This document shows positions 1 through 9,770 of a stretch of DNA of 64,000 bases, in pieces. Position numbers and translations under genes: made by a program. The notes beneath the pieces were generated by a model that was not told the DNA's origin, searched no databases, and saw only the letters and a list, made by a program, of their open reading frames with translations. The stretch covers positions 1,977,601 to 2,041,600 of the forward strand of contig RHPI01002069.1 of assembly GCA_009103225.1 (NCBI GenBank), read 5' to 3'. This stretch comes from Chlorokybus atmophyticus. Taxonomy: Eukaryota > Streptophyta > Chlorokybophyceae > Chlorokybales > Chlorokybaceae. Every line of letters starts with the position of its first letter. Within the stretch, counting starts at the first letter, position 1.

Positions 1-614
1 GCAAAGTAACTCGGATGCAATTAACACGGTGCTTGTATACAAGTAGGTTAGTGTATTACACGTTGCACGTATTACCGTAGTGTCACAAAATCTGAAAACA
101 ATTTCCGACTTGCCGCTTTCAAAACTTTTATTACCAATTTGGTGGCATCATATGTAAGTTATGCGTTGTAATGTGTTATCGTTTGGATTGCATACATTGA
201 CGGAGTTTTAGACGTAATACAACTTTTGGGCCGCTACTTCTTACAAGGATTTTGCGGCATCATAATATACGTTATCGTATCATTACTCATCTGTGAATAT
301 TCAATTCGCATCAATTGCTTGCAACTTATGTTTTAACAGTTTACGTGTACAAGACATACACACATCGTAATTCTCATTTGTAACGGCGCTAGGGATCAAG
401 GCGGACTTTGTAGCGGCAAATTAGGGTTTCGCAATGTCCGACACCGTGAAAGTTTTGTCCTGTAGCATAGCAACCCGACTTGTATGACACGCACATGCCC
501 TTCTCTTGGTCCCACAAAGTCTAGGCCTTTCTGCTGCCAACGAAGGACTTTTTACACACTACTCTCGAACTCTCTACATGTTCGTACATTAACTGTACGG
601 CTACCTCAAAACCG
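1..614. other. AT-rich stretch without a recognisable gene
   Basis: No open frame with recognisable protein character was found on either strand. The sequence is richer in A and T than the gene regions and contains scattered GTATTAC/GTAATAC-like words. It may be intergenic or the flank of a decayed mobile element. Confidence 0.4.
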
Positions 615-630
615 CTACATCACCCCCTCT

Positions 631-1053
631 TTATGCGAAAGCTTGGGCAACACGGGCACTGACTTCAAAGTCTTCATCAAAGAGGGGTTGAAATAACTCC
701 GCCACCATCTTGTTATAATACGCGCGTCTTTTCGCATAGTTTTTGTTCCTGTATCGAGGGCAATAGGACTGGTCGTAGCCATACTTGTCATAGTTGTAGT
801 AACGAGGCTCGACCTTGTCGTTGAACTTGAGGGGGTGACGCCGCTCTGCCTGTCGAGACTGCTTCTTTCCTCTCCCCACTTGAGCATTGAGAGCAACAAA
901 AGGCAATTTTGCACTGACCGGGGGGAAATTGTTGACCTCAAGCATGCACTCCACTCGTGTTGCTGCCGCATATGACTTAATCAGGGAAGAACATGGGAAC
1001 ACTGTTGCAGCTTTAAAGATGGCTGGCTTTACACTCGCCCCAAACACACCCAT
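631..1053 (-). CDS. Unrecognised ORF, possible exon or element remnant
   Basis: A 140-residue open frame on the minus strand. Its second half is basic and tyrosine-rich (it contains YYNYDKYGYDQSYCPRYRNK) and it ends in an acidic and hydrophobic tail, which looks more like real protein than a chance frame. No family was recognised. An overlapping plus-strand frame (887-1183) is also open, with a helix-rich segment, and could be the real one. The location in a repeat-rich region, beside a 25-bp palindrome at 1139-1163, suggests a fragment of a mobile element. That is inference only; an exon of an undetected gene is equally possible. Confidence 0.2.
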   Translation of the reverse strand: MGVFGASVKPAIFKAATVFPCSSLIKSYAAATRVECMLEVNNFPPVSAKLPFVALNAQVGRGKKQSRQAERRHPLKFNDKVEPRYYNYDKYGYDQSYCPRYRNKNYAKRRAYYNKMVAELFQPLFDEDFEVSARVAQAFA

Positions 1054-1138
1054 CTTTACCTCCTCTGTAAAGCCTGAATCCGCAAACTTGAGCCGCTGGA
1101 AACGAACTTATAATGCAATGTGTAACAATCATCGCGGC

Positions 1139-1163
1139 CATGGTAGCAAAAGTCGCTACCATG
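1139..1163. repeat. 25-bp hairpin with AGCGACTTTTGCTACC core
   Basis: Perfect 9-bp arms (CATGGTAGC / GCTACCATG) flank a 7-nt centre. Read on the minus strand the core is AGCGACTTTTGCTACC. A near-identical core recurs inside a second hairpin at 9771-9797. Short dispersed palindromes of this type are typical of MITE ends or of helitron-type 3' hairpins; which applies here is not determined. Confidence 0.5.
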
Positions 1164-1199
1164 AAAAAAGGCGCAACGTCTGAGTTTGAAGCAGCTCCC

Positions 1200-1540
1200 G
1201 TTGTTATTCGCGCCTCCTCTTAGTCGATGGTTAGCTGCTCTATAATGGTGTTGACCATTTCTGCGCTTGAATGAGCTCCGTTACGAACGAGGCAGATGGC
1301 CAGCCCTTTTTTTCTGATCCGATGCCGCCGTCATTGTCTCCTCCTCGCCGCCGCCGCCCTACACCTCTTGCTGCTGCACCATGTGACGGCGCGAGGAATT
1401 AATTGCGAAGCTACGTCGCAAATTTTGCACGGTGACTGACCAGGGACTGAGGGACTGACGGGTGCCTGACCCTACCTAACCCTGCCTGACATGTCACTCC
1501 TGAACTGTTGGGTCTGCCGTCGGCTAATGTGGACTGTTGT
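1200..1540. other. Intergenic stretch with simple CTGAC-type repeats
   Basis: No gene recognised. Around 1435-1500 the sequence cycles through degenerate copies of GACTGAGGGACTGACGGGTGCCTGACC-like words, a short minisatellite. It leads directly into the longer tandem repeat that starts near 1540. Confidence 0.4.
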
Positions 1541-1950
1541 TGACGGCCAACCGACGGTCGATGGGTACATGCAACGGCGGCCTGCCTAATATGGCAAGCA
1601 CGTGACTTACAGTGACGGCCAACCGCCGGTCGGTCATTGTGCCAGATGGCGACCTACCTATTGTGGCAAACAAGTCACTTCTCGGTCACTTATAGTAACG
1701 GCCGATTGTTGGTCGGCCATTGCGCGGTGGCGACTGCTTTTTGTAGCAAACAAATCACCTTTTGGTCATCATGTACAGTAACGGCCGACCGTCGGTCGTA
1801 GCCTAGCCGGCATGTTGTATGCGCGGAGGCCTGCCTGTTGTGGCAAGCAAGTCGCCTTTGAGTGACTTGTGGTGCCGGTCGACGTCGGTCGTCACATAAC
1901 CGTGACACATTATGCGCGGCGACGGTCTTATAGTGACAAGCACGTGACCA
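1540..1950. repeat. Degenerate tandem repeat, about five units of 72-93 bp
   Basis: Units begin near 1542, 1614, 1696, 1780 and 1872 with versions of GACGGCCAACCG.CGGTCG, which is itself a small palindrome. Each unit continues with a GGCGG/GGCGACC segment, then TGTGGCAA(G/A)CA(A/C)GT(C/G)AC. Spacing between units is 72, 82, 84 and about 93 bp. The copies have diverged widely, so the array is old. No protein coding is apparent; the frames open across it are incidental. Confidence 0.65.
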
Positions 1951-2015
1951 GCAGTTCCTATTTGTCGCCGCGTACTGCCGGCAAGTCGGGAGTATCAATG
2001 AATTATTGATAGTTG

Positions 2016-2050
2016 ATTGCATCGTATGATAGTCTATCATACGATGCAAT
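2016..2050. repeat. Perfect palindrome, 17-bp arms
   Basis: ATTGCATCGTATGATAG at 2016-2032 and its exact reverse complement at 2034-2050 are separated by a single T. It is followed 41 bp later by a second, unrelated perfect palindrome at 2091-2130. Confidence 0.85.
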
Positions 2051-2090
2051 TAACGTACCATTGACATAATACGATGCTTCCATTGTGGCA

Positions 2091-2130
2091 ATGGCACAAT
2101 CGTACCATTGTAATGGTACGATTGTGCCAT
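2091..2130. repeat. Perfect palindrome, 19-bp arms
   Basis: ATGGCACAATCGTACCATT at 2091-2109 is mirrored exactly at 2112-2130 around a 2-nt centre. This would extrude as a stable cruciform, or fold as a hairpin if transcribed. Fragments of its arms (CGTACCATTG, CAATGG) recur in the spacer between this palindrome and the one before it. Confidence 0.85.
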
Positions 2131-2232
2131 CGTGTCTTCGGCAATTTAAACGCCCAACGGCTTCAACACTGTCAAGTTCAAGTTGGACACTTGACTTGAG
2201 CGTTGTGCAGGGGCTGCGGCTGCGGCTGCGGC

Positions 2233-2235
<3 letters not shown>

Positions 2236-2263
<28 letters not shown>

Positions 2264-2545
2264 ATCGACAGTAGGTGAGTCTGTCCGCTTGTGTGTTATA
2301 GTTGTGTTGTGCGCAAGTACACCTGCAGCCCAACCGCCCTTCTTGCCTCAGGGCGGCGGCTAGACCAACCAACCAGACCAGGCTAGGCCAGGCGGCGGCG
2401 GCGGCGCAGTTTGAGAGGCGGCGGCGATGGCGAGGTAAGCTTGCTTGTGTGTCATGACGTTGTGTTGTTTGCTCAAGCTAACCGCCTTTGCTGCCTCATG
2501 GCGACCAGGCCAGGCCGACCAGGCCAGGCGGCGGCGGCGGCGCAG
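2236..2545. repeat. Two degenerate direct copies of a CGG-rich unit
   Basis: A unit runs CGGCGGCGAT, AGGT(G)A, TTGTGTGT, CAAG, AACCGCC...TGCCTCA, (GACCAGGCCAGG)n and ends in GGCGGCGGCGGCGCA. It occurs at about 2256-2410 and again at about 2422-2545. Long CGG/GCG trinucleotide runs bound both copies. No coding is claimed. The GACCAGGCC word family also appears around 40320-40420. Confidence 0.5.
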
Positions 2546-2749
2546 GAGCGGAGGAGGAGGAGCGGCGATGAAGAATAGTATAGGGATAGTTGCAGTAGTA
2601 GTGGTAGACTACTACTGCAGGTACTTGTTGTAGCTTAGTGTAGTTTACATTGCGCATAGCAACGTTACAATTGTAACAGACTAACTTTATATTATCATAT
2701 GTGTTTGTCCATAATCACGTTCACAGCATGACACGCACGTGTAGTACCT

Positions 2750-3078
2750 AATCATGATGGAACGGTACCAATAGGTACCTTCTAAGGTACACATCAATAA
2801 TGACAGGTACCATGAGGTGCCTGTCAGTCACGCTTAGGCAGCGTACGATTGCCTGTTAGTTACGCATAAGTACCTGAAAGTGACTGTGTAATTGACCAGC
2901 CTGACAGTCGAGCATAGTTATCATACAGTTGCCGGTGCGTAACTAACAGGCACCTGTTAGTTACGCACAGTCACCTAATAGGGACTAAATTGTAACGGTT
3001 AGGGCCCGATAGTAACGGAAGTTATACTCAGGTGTCTGTATCGAGATTACAGGTGGACTGAGCCACGACAGTCTAGCT
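2750..3078. repeat. GGTACC- and TAACAGG-rich palindromic region
   Basis: Short inverted and direct repeats are packed here: several GGTACC sites at 2764-2815, a perfect palindrome at 2935-2968 (16-bp arms built on GTGCGTAACTAACAGG), and a further direct copy of CCTGTTAGTTACGCA at 2852-2866. No gene is visible. The stretch ends in an assembly gap. Confidence 0.6.
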
Positions 3079-3238
3079 NNNNNNNNNNNNNNNNNNNNNN
3101 NNNNNNNNNNNNNNNNNNNNNNNNNNNNNNNNNNNNNNNNNNNNNNNNNNNNNNNNNNNNNNNNNNNNNNNNNNNNNNNNNNNNNNNNNNNNNNNNNNNN
3201 NNNNNNNNNNNNNNNNNNNNNNNNNNNNNNNNNNNNNN
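3079..3238. other. Assembly gap (160 N)
   Basis: Undetermined bases. The gap sits between the palindromic repeat region and a pure poly-G run, so both sides are hard to assemble and the true length is unknown. Confidence 0.99.

Positions 3239-3331
<93 letters not shown>
3239..3331 (+). repeat. Poly-G run of 93 bases
   Basis: Uninterrupted G directly after the N gap. It could be a real G-tract, but poly-G at a contig edge is also the known signature of no-signal cycles in two-colour sequencing chemistry. Confidence 0.9.
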
Positions 3332-3332
<1 letters not shown>

Positions 3333-3862
3333 GGGCTGTGTGGAGGGCTGGTGATTATTTATCTACTTTCTTCGTGTGATTGGTTGCCGTGGGAAGGTGT
3401 TCCCGAGGTGGGCGACCTTCTTAATGTGGTGCTACTGGACTGCTCCCATGTTACCGCGCCGTTGCACAAAGTGGCACGTGACAATATAGGTTGCATTGCC
3501 AACTTGGTTTAAAACATGCTGAAATTGTAAGTTTTTGTGCTTGTGCATAACTGAGTGGCGCCTACAAGCAAGTAAGTCAGTGTGGAACCATCACAATCGG
3601 CCACAAGGTGATCGCCGTATCGTGCTTCATCTGCTCAGCCCATTGCTCCTTGCCGCTCGGCACACGTCGTCTCTGTCACGATCAACAAACTTGTATCTCC
3701 ATCGAGCATCGACGACCGGGCTCCGATGTCACCAAATTTGACCTCCGCCCCTTAACCTCCCCCGCCCAATCAGCATGAACTCGGACTGCTCGCGGGATCA
3801 TAAAGCCCGCATAACGCATAACGCTGAAGACTTCATCGCGCATCGCATCCTGCCCGACTTTA
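3332..3862. other. Stretch without a recognised gene
   Basis: No supported gene. A minus-strand frame (3682-3927) overlaps the frame of the 123-bp duplication next to it and might continue it after a frameshift, but neither matches a family I recognise. Confidence 0.35.
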
Positions 3863-4240
3863 CGCGTGCGCCCCACCGGCCAGTAAATGTGTCCTAGGCC
3901 GCATTGACGCGCCATACACATTAGCAAAACCTGCTGCCAAACATACAGGATCGTCTAGCATGTCAGCGGCTGCACATAGTACTCTCGCGTGCGCCCCACC
4001 GGCCAGTAAATGTGTCCTCGGCCGCATTGACGCGCCATACACATTAGCAAAACCTGCTGCCAAGCATACAGGATCGTCTAGCATGTCAGCGGCTGCACAT
4101 AGTACTCTCGCGTTATATCCTGTGTGTCCATCTGCTGCGTGTTTGTCGTAGTTGTTGTGTAAGCCAACACTGCCCCTATTGCCGCTCCTTGCATTTGGTT
4201 TCATTAGGCCCATACTTAGCCCTCTAATGCATACAAACAC
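3860..4240 (-). CDS. Unrecognised ORF containing the 41-residue repeat
   Basis: A 126-residue minus-strand frame. The N-terminal 40 residues contain HNNYDKHAADGHTGYN; the rest is two near-identical 41-residue units. It stops just inside the boundary of the duplication, and a different frame downstream (to 3682) continues with plausible protein sequence (MRDEVFSVMRYAGFMIPRAV), so a frameshifted or decayed gene is possible. No family is recognised; it may be a pseudogene fragment of a mobile element. Confidence 0.2.
   Translation of the reverse strand: MFVCIRGLSMGLMKPNARSGNRGSVGLHNNYDKHAADGHTGYNARVLCAAADMLDDPVCLAAGFANVYGASMRPRTHLLAGGAHARVLCAAADMLDDPVCLAAGFANVYGASMRPRTHLLAGGAHA
3863..4108. repeat. 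123-bp tandem duplication (two copies)
   Basis: Copies at 3863-3985 and 3986-4108 differ at two visible positions (CCTAGG versus CCTCGG; CCAAACA versus CCAAGCA). The period of 123 equals 41 codons, so any frame crossing it stays open. The minus-strand frame 3860-4240 carries the 41-residue unit twice, with ARVLCAAADMLDDPVCLAAG as its start. The high identity indicates a recent duplication. Confidence 0.85.
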
Positions 4241-5002
4241 ATAACTGATTGCATGCTCACTGACCCAGTTCTAGTGTGTGAATACATTCGCATAATCTTA
4301 CAAGAGTGCAATAGCTTTACTGATTACTGATTAACCACCGTATCGTCACAACATGATGACCTGTTTGGCTATGTACATAGTGTATTTGTCCTCTATCCCA
4401 GGTTTCTGATCATGATTGCTGGTAATGTGGTAATATTGCTATAGAGGTGATGATGAGTATTGTTTGCCCTGGCTTGCGCATCCCACGCATGGCAAGGCAT
4501 ATGACAAGTGGTGTTAAGGACGAGAGATGGGAAAGGGGACGAAAGGCCTCGCTCTCTCAAAGCCCATGTTTGGGTGGCATACAATCTCTCTCAAACGCTA
4601 CCTATAATAACACAGCACGCGCAATGGGTCTGAGAGATGGCCCTGCCTAAAACAACGTACACCAACCACATTCACCGAGCGCTACCTGTGCAACATACAA
4701 TATTTGCACAAGTTGGGTGTATCTTATGCTCAGCATGGTGAAGGTAACCGCACAATGCCGAACATCCAGTAGGTATGGCCAGTGCACTGCGGTTTATTTT
4801 CTTGACAAAGAAAGACAGAATGATGCCTCCCGCTTGACCCTACCAACTTCATCACTTACTCCGGTGAAAGTGCACTCGTCATACACAACAACATGCCCAG
4901 CGCAGCAAATCCTGTACAAGAAAGACACTAACATTGATGGATACAACATGTACAAAGCCAACAGCCTAAACGTGACAACAATATCTACAATTGCCAACAC
5001 AA
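4241..5002. other. Intergenic; downstream flank of the pseudokinase-RING gene
   Basis: No convincing gene. A 178-residue plus-strand frame (4717-5253) runs antisense into the last exon of the pseudokinase gene and has low-complexity character, so it is treated as a shadow. The region should hold the 3' UTR of the minus-strand gene that ends at 5003. Confidence 0.4.
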
Positions 5003-7009
5003 TCAACGCACGCAGCGGTCCACCTCAACATCAGTCGAACCGCAGCAACTCCATTGGCCGCCGAGCTCCTTGCCAAACTGCCAGTGGCCGGAATGTAAAT
5101 GGCAAAGCATGGATTCAGGATCGGGACTGCCGCAGCATGTCCAACCGAAGTTCCAGAAAAAGGGGAACGCTCCATCCTGCCACCTCCCTGCACAGACACA
5201 CAGAACAACATCACAGCCTTGCGCAAGAAACACTACACAAGTCTGTTGTGTGAAGCCACTGCAAACCTGGGTGTCTTCGTCTTCCTGGGGGTACATAGAC
5301 TGCTCGTGCTGTAGCGTGTTGTTGTTCTTGTTTAGCTCCGTATGTATATGTAGCTGCGGAGGCTTGTTGATGTTCATGTTGTTGCTGTTGTTCTTCTTCA
5401 AGTCTCTTGCGCTGCGCTTGCACCTGCTGCTCTTGCATACGTTGCCCCGCAGCTTTCTCCAGCATTCCTGTAAAGTCCTGAGGAGAAGATGGCAGTCGTA
5501 TCAAACATGTAACGTGCAGAAACAACCTGTCAAGTCTCAAGTCAACTTACTTCGTCATCATCATTGCCAGTGGCGCTATTGATGTCAGACCAGCCAGTGA
5601 CTCGCGCACGGCACACTGGACAAACCTGCGGGCGTACCAAACACATACGCGTGCACGCACACACAGACCACAGCGTGAGCACAAGGACACCACCATCCAA
5701 CAGTATTGCCGTTGTGCATACATGTGAATGGATGGCATACCGGGGACTGCGCTTTGAGGTAGGCTGCGCACGGCGTGCACGTCACGGCGTGCGTGCAAGG
5801 CAACAGCCGCGCGTCGATGTTCCCAACCATGCACAGAGCACATCTCGGTTCATACTTGGAAGACGCGATACCACTTGGGTACGGGAATTTGCCAGTTGCC
5901 GGCTTCGATGCCTGCTGCAAAGCAGGATTTGGGTTTGGAAACGTGCTCTTTGGTCCCGTACTGGAACCTGCATTAGGACCCAAATCCGGGTATGGAGTGT
6001 AGCTGGGTTTGGGTTCCACAATATGGCTCATGTTGGAACCCAAGTCCGGATAGGGTGTGTAGCTCGGCGTGGGCTGTGTATATGGTTTGGTGTTGGGGTA
6101 AGGGGTTCTGGATGTGGGTTCCTGTTGTGCAGGTGGGTAGGGAGTTGAAGCTGTTGGCGTAGGGAGCTCTTCTGCAGGTGGCGCGGATGGCGCGCTGTCG
6201 TCCTGCGGTGGGTAGTAGTAGTATGCCTGGTACAGCCCGTGCTGCTCGGCCTGCTGCTCCAACACCACGATCACCTGAGAATGGTGGAGGATGCTTTTGT
6301 TCCTCACACAGATGTGCACACAAATACAGTTACGCATGCTGTTGTCCTAGTGCACACATCTGAAGTATGCTTCTATGCATCTCGATATATGTATGTGCGC
6401 CCACATACCCCATGCGCGCACGCACTCATGCATGCACATGGGGCATGCATGAACACGTATGTGGACATATACATCCACGCAAGGGAACCATTCCTGTAGA
6501 TTAACACACCTGCTGGAGGGGAGTACGGTCCTCAGGGTCGCGCTTGATGCAGCCTGCGGCGACATCCGCAAGCGCTGTGGCCGTCTCTGGCGGCCACACC
6601 ACCGAGGCATCCATCAAGTCGAGCGCTTTGCCGGACTTCAACAGTGGACGCATGCGGCCAACGAGAGAGGGTGGCGAGCGAGCGGAATCATAAGCCAATT
6701 GGCCTGTCAGTTGAGCATTCGTAATTTTTAGTTACAGGCATGTGATGAGGTGTTTGCATGCGTGAAGATGTCCAAGTAATATACATGTGTGTGCGCGTGT
6801 ACATGCGATGAAAGACTGCAAATCGAGTACAGTGAGACTCTGTACCTGTGAGCAACTCAAGAAGGAAGACGCCATAACTGTAGATGTCGGACATGGCATC
6901 GACCTCTCCCGTCTCGTCAAAAACTGGATCGAGGTAACCCGACTGGGCCGATGGCGCCTTGGAACGCAACGCCATGCCACTGACCTGAACAACGACTCCA
7001 ATCAACGGC

Positions 7010-7041
<32 letters not shown>

Positions 7042-8462
7042 ACTACTGTGTCTCAACCTTAGCATTGTAAGCGTGATCGAGTAGCACGACGCTGCTGTTG
7101 AAGTTGCGGTGGACCATTTCCTTTTCGTGCATATACGCAAGGGCCTTAGCGGCTCCAATGGCAATGTGCAATCGGGTTCCAAAGAGCAGCGGCGGCATAC
7201 CATTCTGATGGTGAAGCCTATCACCTGTTTATGATACACAACACCAATTGTACAAGTGATTTTGTAATGTGAAGTAGTAGTCGTCTTGCAAACCTGTGCT
7301 GCCGTTGCGGGCGTGTGGGCGTACCACATGTAGAACAACATCTAACGCATCCTGTTCTCCATGGGACATGCTTTCAAGTGAGACACACTTACCAGCATGT
7401 ATGCAAGCAACATGTGCTTGACAATATTGACCTTACCTTATGTATGCAGACGCCAACAACAGGCAGGATGTTCTGATGCTGCAACTGGGAGTAAGGTTCC
7501 AACCTTGCAATGAGCAAATCCGCCCCCTGCTCACGGACTTTAGTATCAACAAGATGTATGCTGCAACATTGGGCATACCATGCTGAAGTATGGTGTGGAC
7601 ATTGCTTGGACCATGCATACTTGCTATACGCGCTTGATGTGTGCATATTCGACAATGACCGACACAAGAACAACATCGTTTATCTCTACCTCATTGGAAT
7701 TGAGCTGCATGCGCTTGATTACCACCTGTCGCCCTTGAAATGAACCTAGGAAGGTCTCATTGCCGTGCTGGTCCCTGTTGATGACGCCGTCGGGCGAGAA
7801 GTTGTTCGTTGCGGTTTGCAGATCTCTGTAGTCCAGCCGTGCAAGCTGCAAACGTAATGAATCCAGTCACAACTGGCGTGACACATGGAACAACTAAAAT
7901 ATGTGCATGGTGTTGGTTGAGCCGTAATACGTAACCCATATCAAAGTCACATGTTACATCGACAAGCGAGTTGACCGCAAATTGAATAGAACTGTTGGGC
8001 AACGACCTGCTGCTCTATGAAGGACAATCAAACAACAGCAATGAGGGTTTAAGGACAGAGTGTACATGTCCTATCCAACATTATCCCATCTTTACCTCTC
8101 TCCTCCTCCTCTCCTCTCCTCACCCCATCTCACCCCTTCCCCAAAGCATCCTGCATGGAAACCTCCCATGCTTAACATAACGCAGTCTTGCTTGGCAGGC
8201 GCGCACACGCCAGCGTCATACATACACGCCCACGCAACGACAACAGCATCAACAATGCACGGAGTGACACTAGCTGCCGCAAAGGAGACAACCATGCATG
8301 CTTGACACTGAAGTTTGCGGAAGTCATGTCAACAATCGCCTCCTTGCATGCCAATCCACAGTCGGCGGCACTGACCTTGGGGATTTCATTGGTGGCGGCG
8401 GCAGAAGATGCTGCCTGCCTCTCCCTGAGACGGCGCGCCTCGCGCGACTGATCCTGCCCCAT
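5003..8462 (-). CDS. Degenerate RLCK/Pelle-type kinase fused to RING finger and tandem Cys/His module
   Basis: Ten exons join in phase: 8462-8376, 7845-7690, 7526-7437, 7204-7058, 6984-6846, 6703-6510, 6274-5741, 5625-5551, 5477-5267, 5187-5003 (605 aa). The start MGQDQS fits an N-myristoylation signal (Gly2, Ser6). Residues about 30-230 form a plant receptor-like cytoplasmic kinase fold: DLQTATNNFS, beta-3 lysine in VVIKRM, HIAIGAAKALAYMH, GYLDP, DIYSYGVFLLELLTG. The catalytic HRD is HRN (VHRNF), and where DFG is expected the sequence is AKVSGMAL, so Asp and Phe are absent. I infer a pseudokinase. A Pro/Tyr-rich linker follows with two PSYTPYPDLG copies, then a C-terminal RING (CALC, LPCTHAVTC, VCPVCR), a Gln-rich coiled coil, and two repeats of HxGxW...WxCCG. 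A ubiquitin-ligase scaffold is the likeliest role. The third and fourth exons rest on phase choice. Confidence 0.8.
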
Positions 8463-9770
8463 GCCACCCACTCACCCTCCTTTCCCCGCTGCTCCTTCCG
8501 CCTCGCTGCTCCTTCTCCTTCTCCAGCTCCTTGCTCCCCTCCGACTCCTTCCTCTCCTCTGGCTCTTCTTCCTTCTCCTCCTCGCCCTCCTCCGCCGCCT
8601 GCCCCAGCCAGCTGCCGCCAACACAGCGTTACTGCAGTGCCTTGCATACTTTGCACATGGGAGTTTTTTTTGTGAGTTCGATGCCACGTCATCCTTCAAC
8701 ACTGACCAAAGCAGAGCTCAGCAACTGGGTGTCTGAAAAGTGGTGGGTACTGGGCCAAAAGTGGTGGGTACTACTGGTGGCACTGCTGAACTGTGTCCTT
8801 TCCGCAAGCGGTTGAAACTAGCATGTGGAACTGCATGGCCTTATGTAAAGCATGCATACAGCAGGCTAAGTGTCACAGGGATGTTCACCCCGCTGTCATG
8901 CTTAGCTTAATAGGGTAATGCTCGGGTTAATAAGGTACTCCACCAGAGCAAAGCGAACAGAGGGGTGCAACATGTGGGGATTGCGCATAACTAGGTGGGG
9001 ATCGAGCTGTCTAGGCGGCCTGTCCGTCCTGTCGTGCATGCCGTTGGTGCTTCCCTCTGGCGTTTAACCTTTTCTTCCTTGCGCTCTCCCTACGCTCTGC
9101 AGGTTGTTACCACTGCTAGCCTGCTGTCCTCCCTGCCTGCCACAACTTGTAATTCTGTCTTGGCCCCCACAATTGTGTGCATTGTTTCCTGCCTGAATTC
9201 TTTTACACCGTTGCATGCTACTTGCCTACTATGGAGTTGCTTTACACAACCCTTGTGTGTTATGTAAGTAGACACAGCATAGCACGCCAGCAGGCGATTG
9301 CTTTGAAGCCAGCACAACAACCACGCCAACAACCTTAGCTAAACCGGGCTGAGGGGACAGTACGTAATGTGTGTGATAGCAAACAATGTTGGAGCTGGAT
9401 TTTAATCCGCGATGCCCGCACGCAGTCCCTTCTCGTCGCAATTGATACAGTGCACAAATTGTGCAATTACACGAACATCAAAAGCTAGTTTCGGGACATA
9501 TAAGGTTCAAGGTACGGGGCAAAATGATAATTGGGGCTTTGAAGATGGCGAGGTGAAAAGTTAGATTATGACATGCAAACCACTGATTTTTAATGATACC
9601 ACTACCATGCTTATTTGACCGCCCTGTGTGTGTTCTCTCTAGTTTCTCTACTAAATATTGCTTGGAATGGGTGCCTGTTGCAGGGAAAGTCATCCGTCCA
9701 CTATGTGCCAATTGGTCTTCATGTGATGGGCATTGTATGCACACTGTAATGTCGGCGTCTTACCACTAGG

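Noticed and set aside
1540-1950. CRISPR-like array
   Set aside because: Units are diverged tandem repeats without unique spacers, in a eukaryotic genome.
4717-5253. 178-codon plus-strand frame
   Set aside because: Antisense to the last exon of the pseudokinase-RING gene, low complexity, no motif.
5564-6148. 194-codon plus-strand frame
   Set aside because: Antisense shadow of the Pro/Tyr-rich and RING exons, whose minus-strand reading has clear motifs and splice sites.
8172-8715. Leu/Ser-rich or Arg/Gly-rich frames on both strands
   Set aside because: They come from the CCT/CTT-rich tract upstream of the pseudokinase gene, not from coding sequence.
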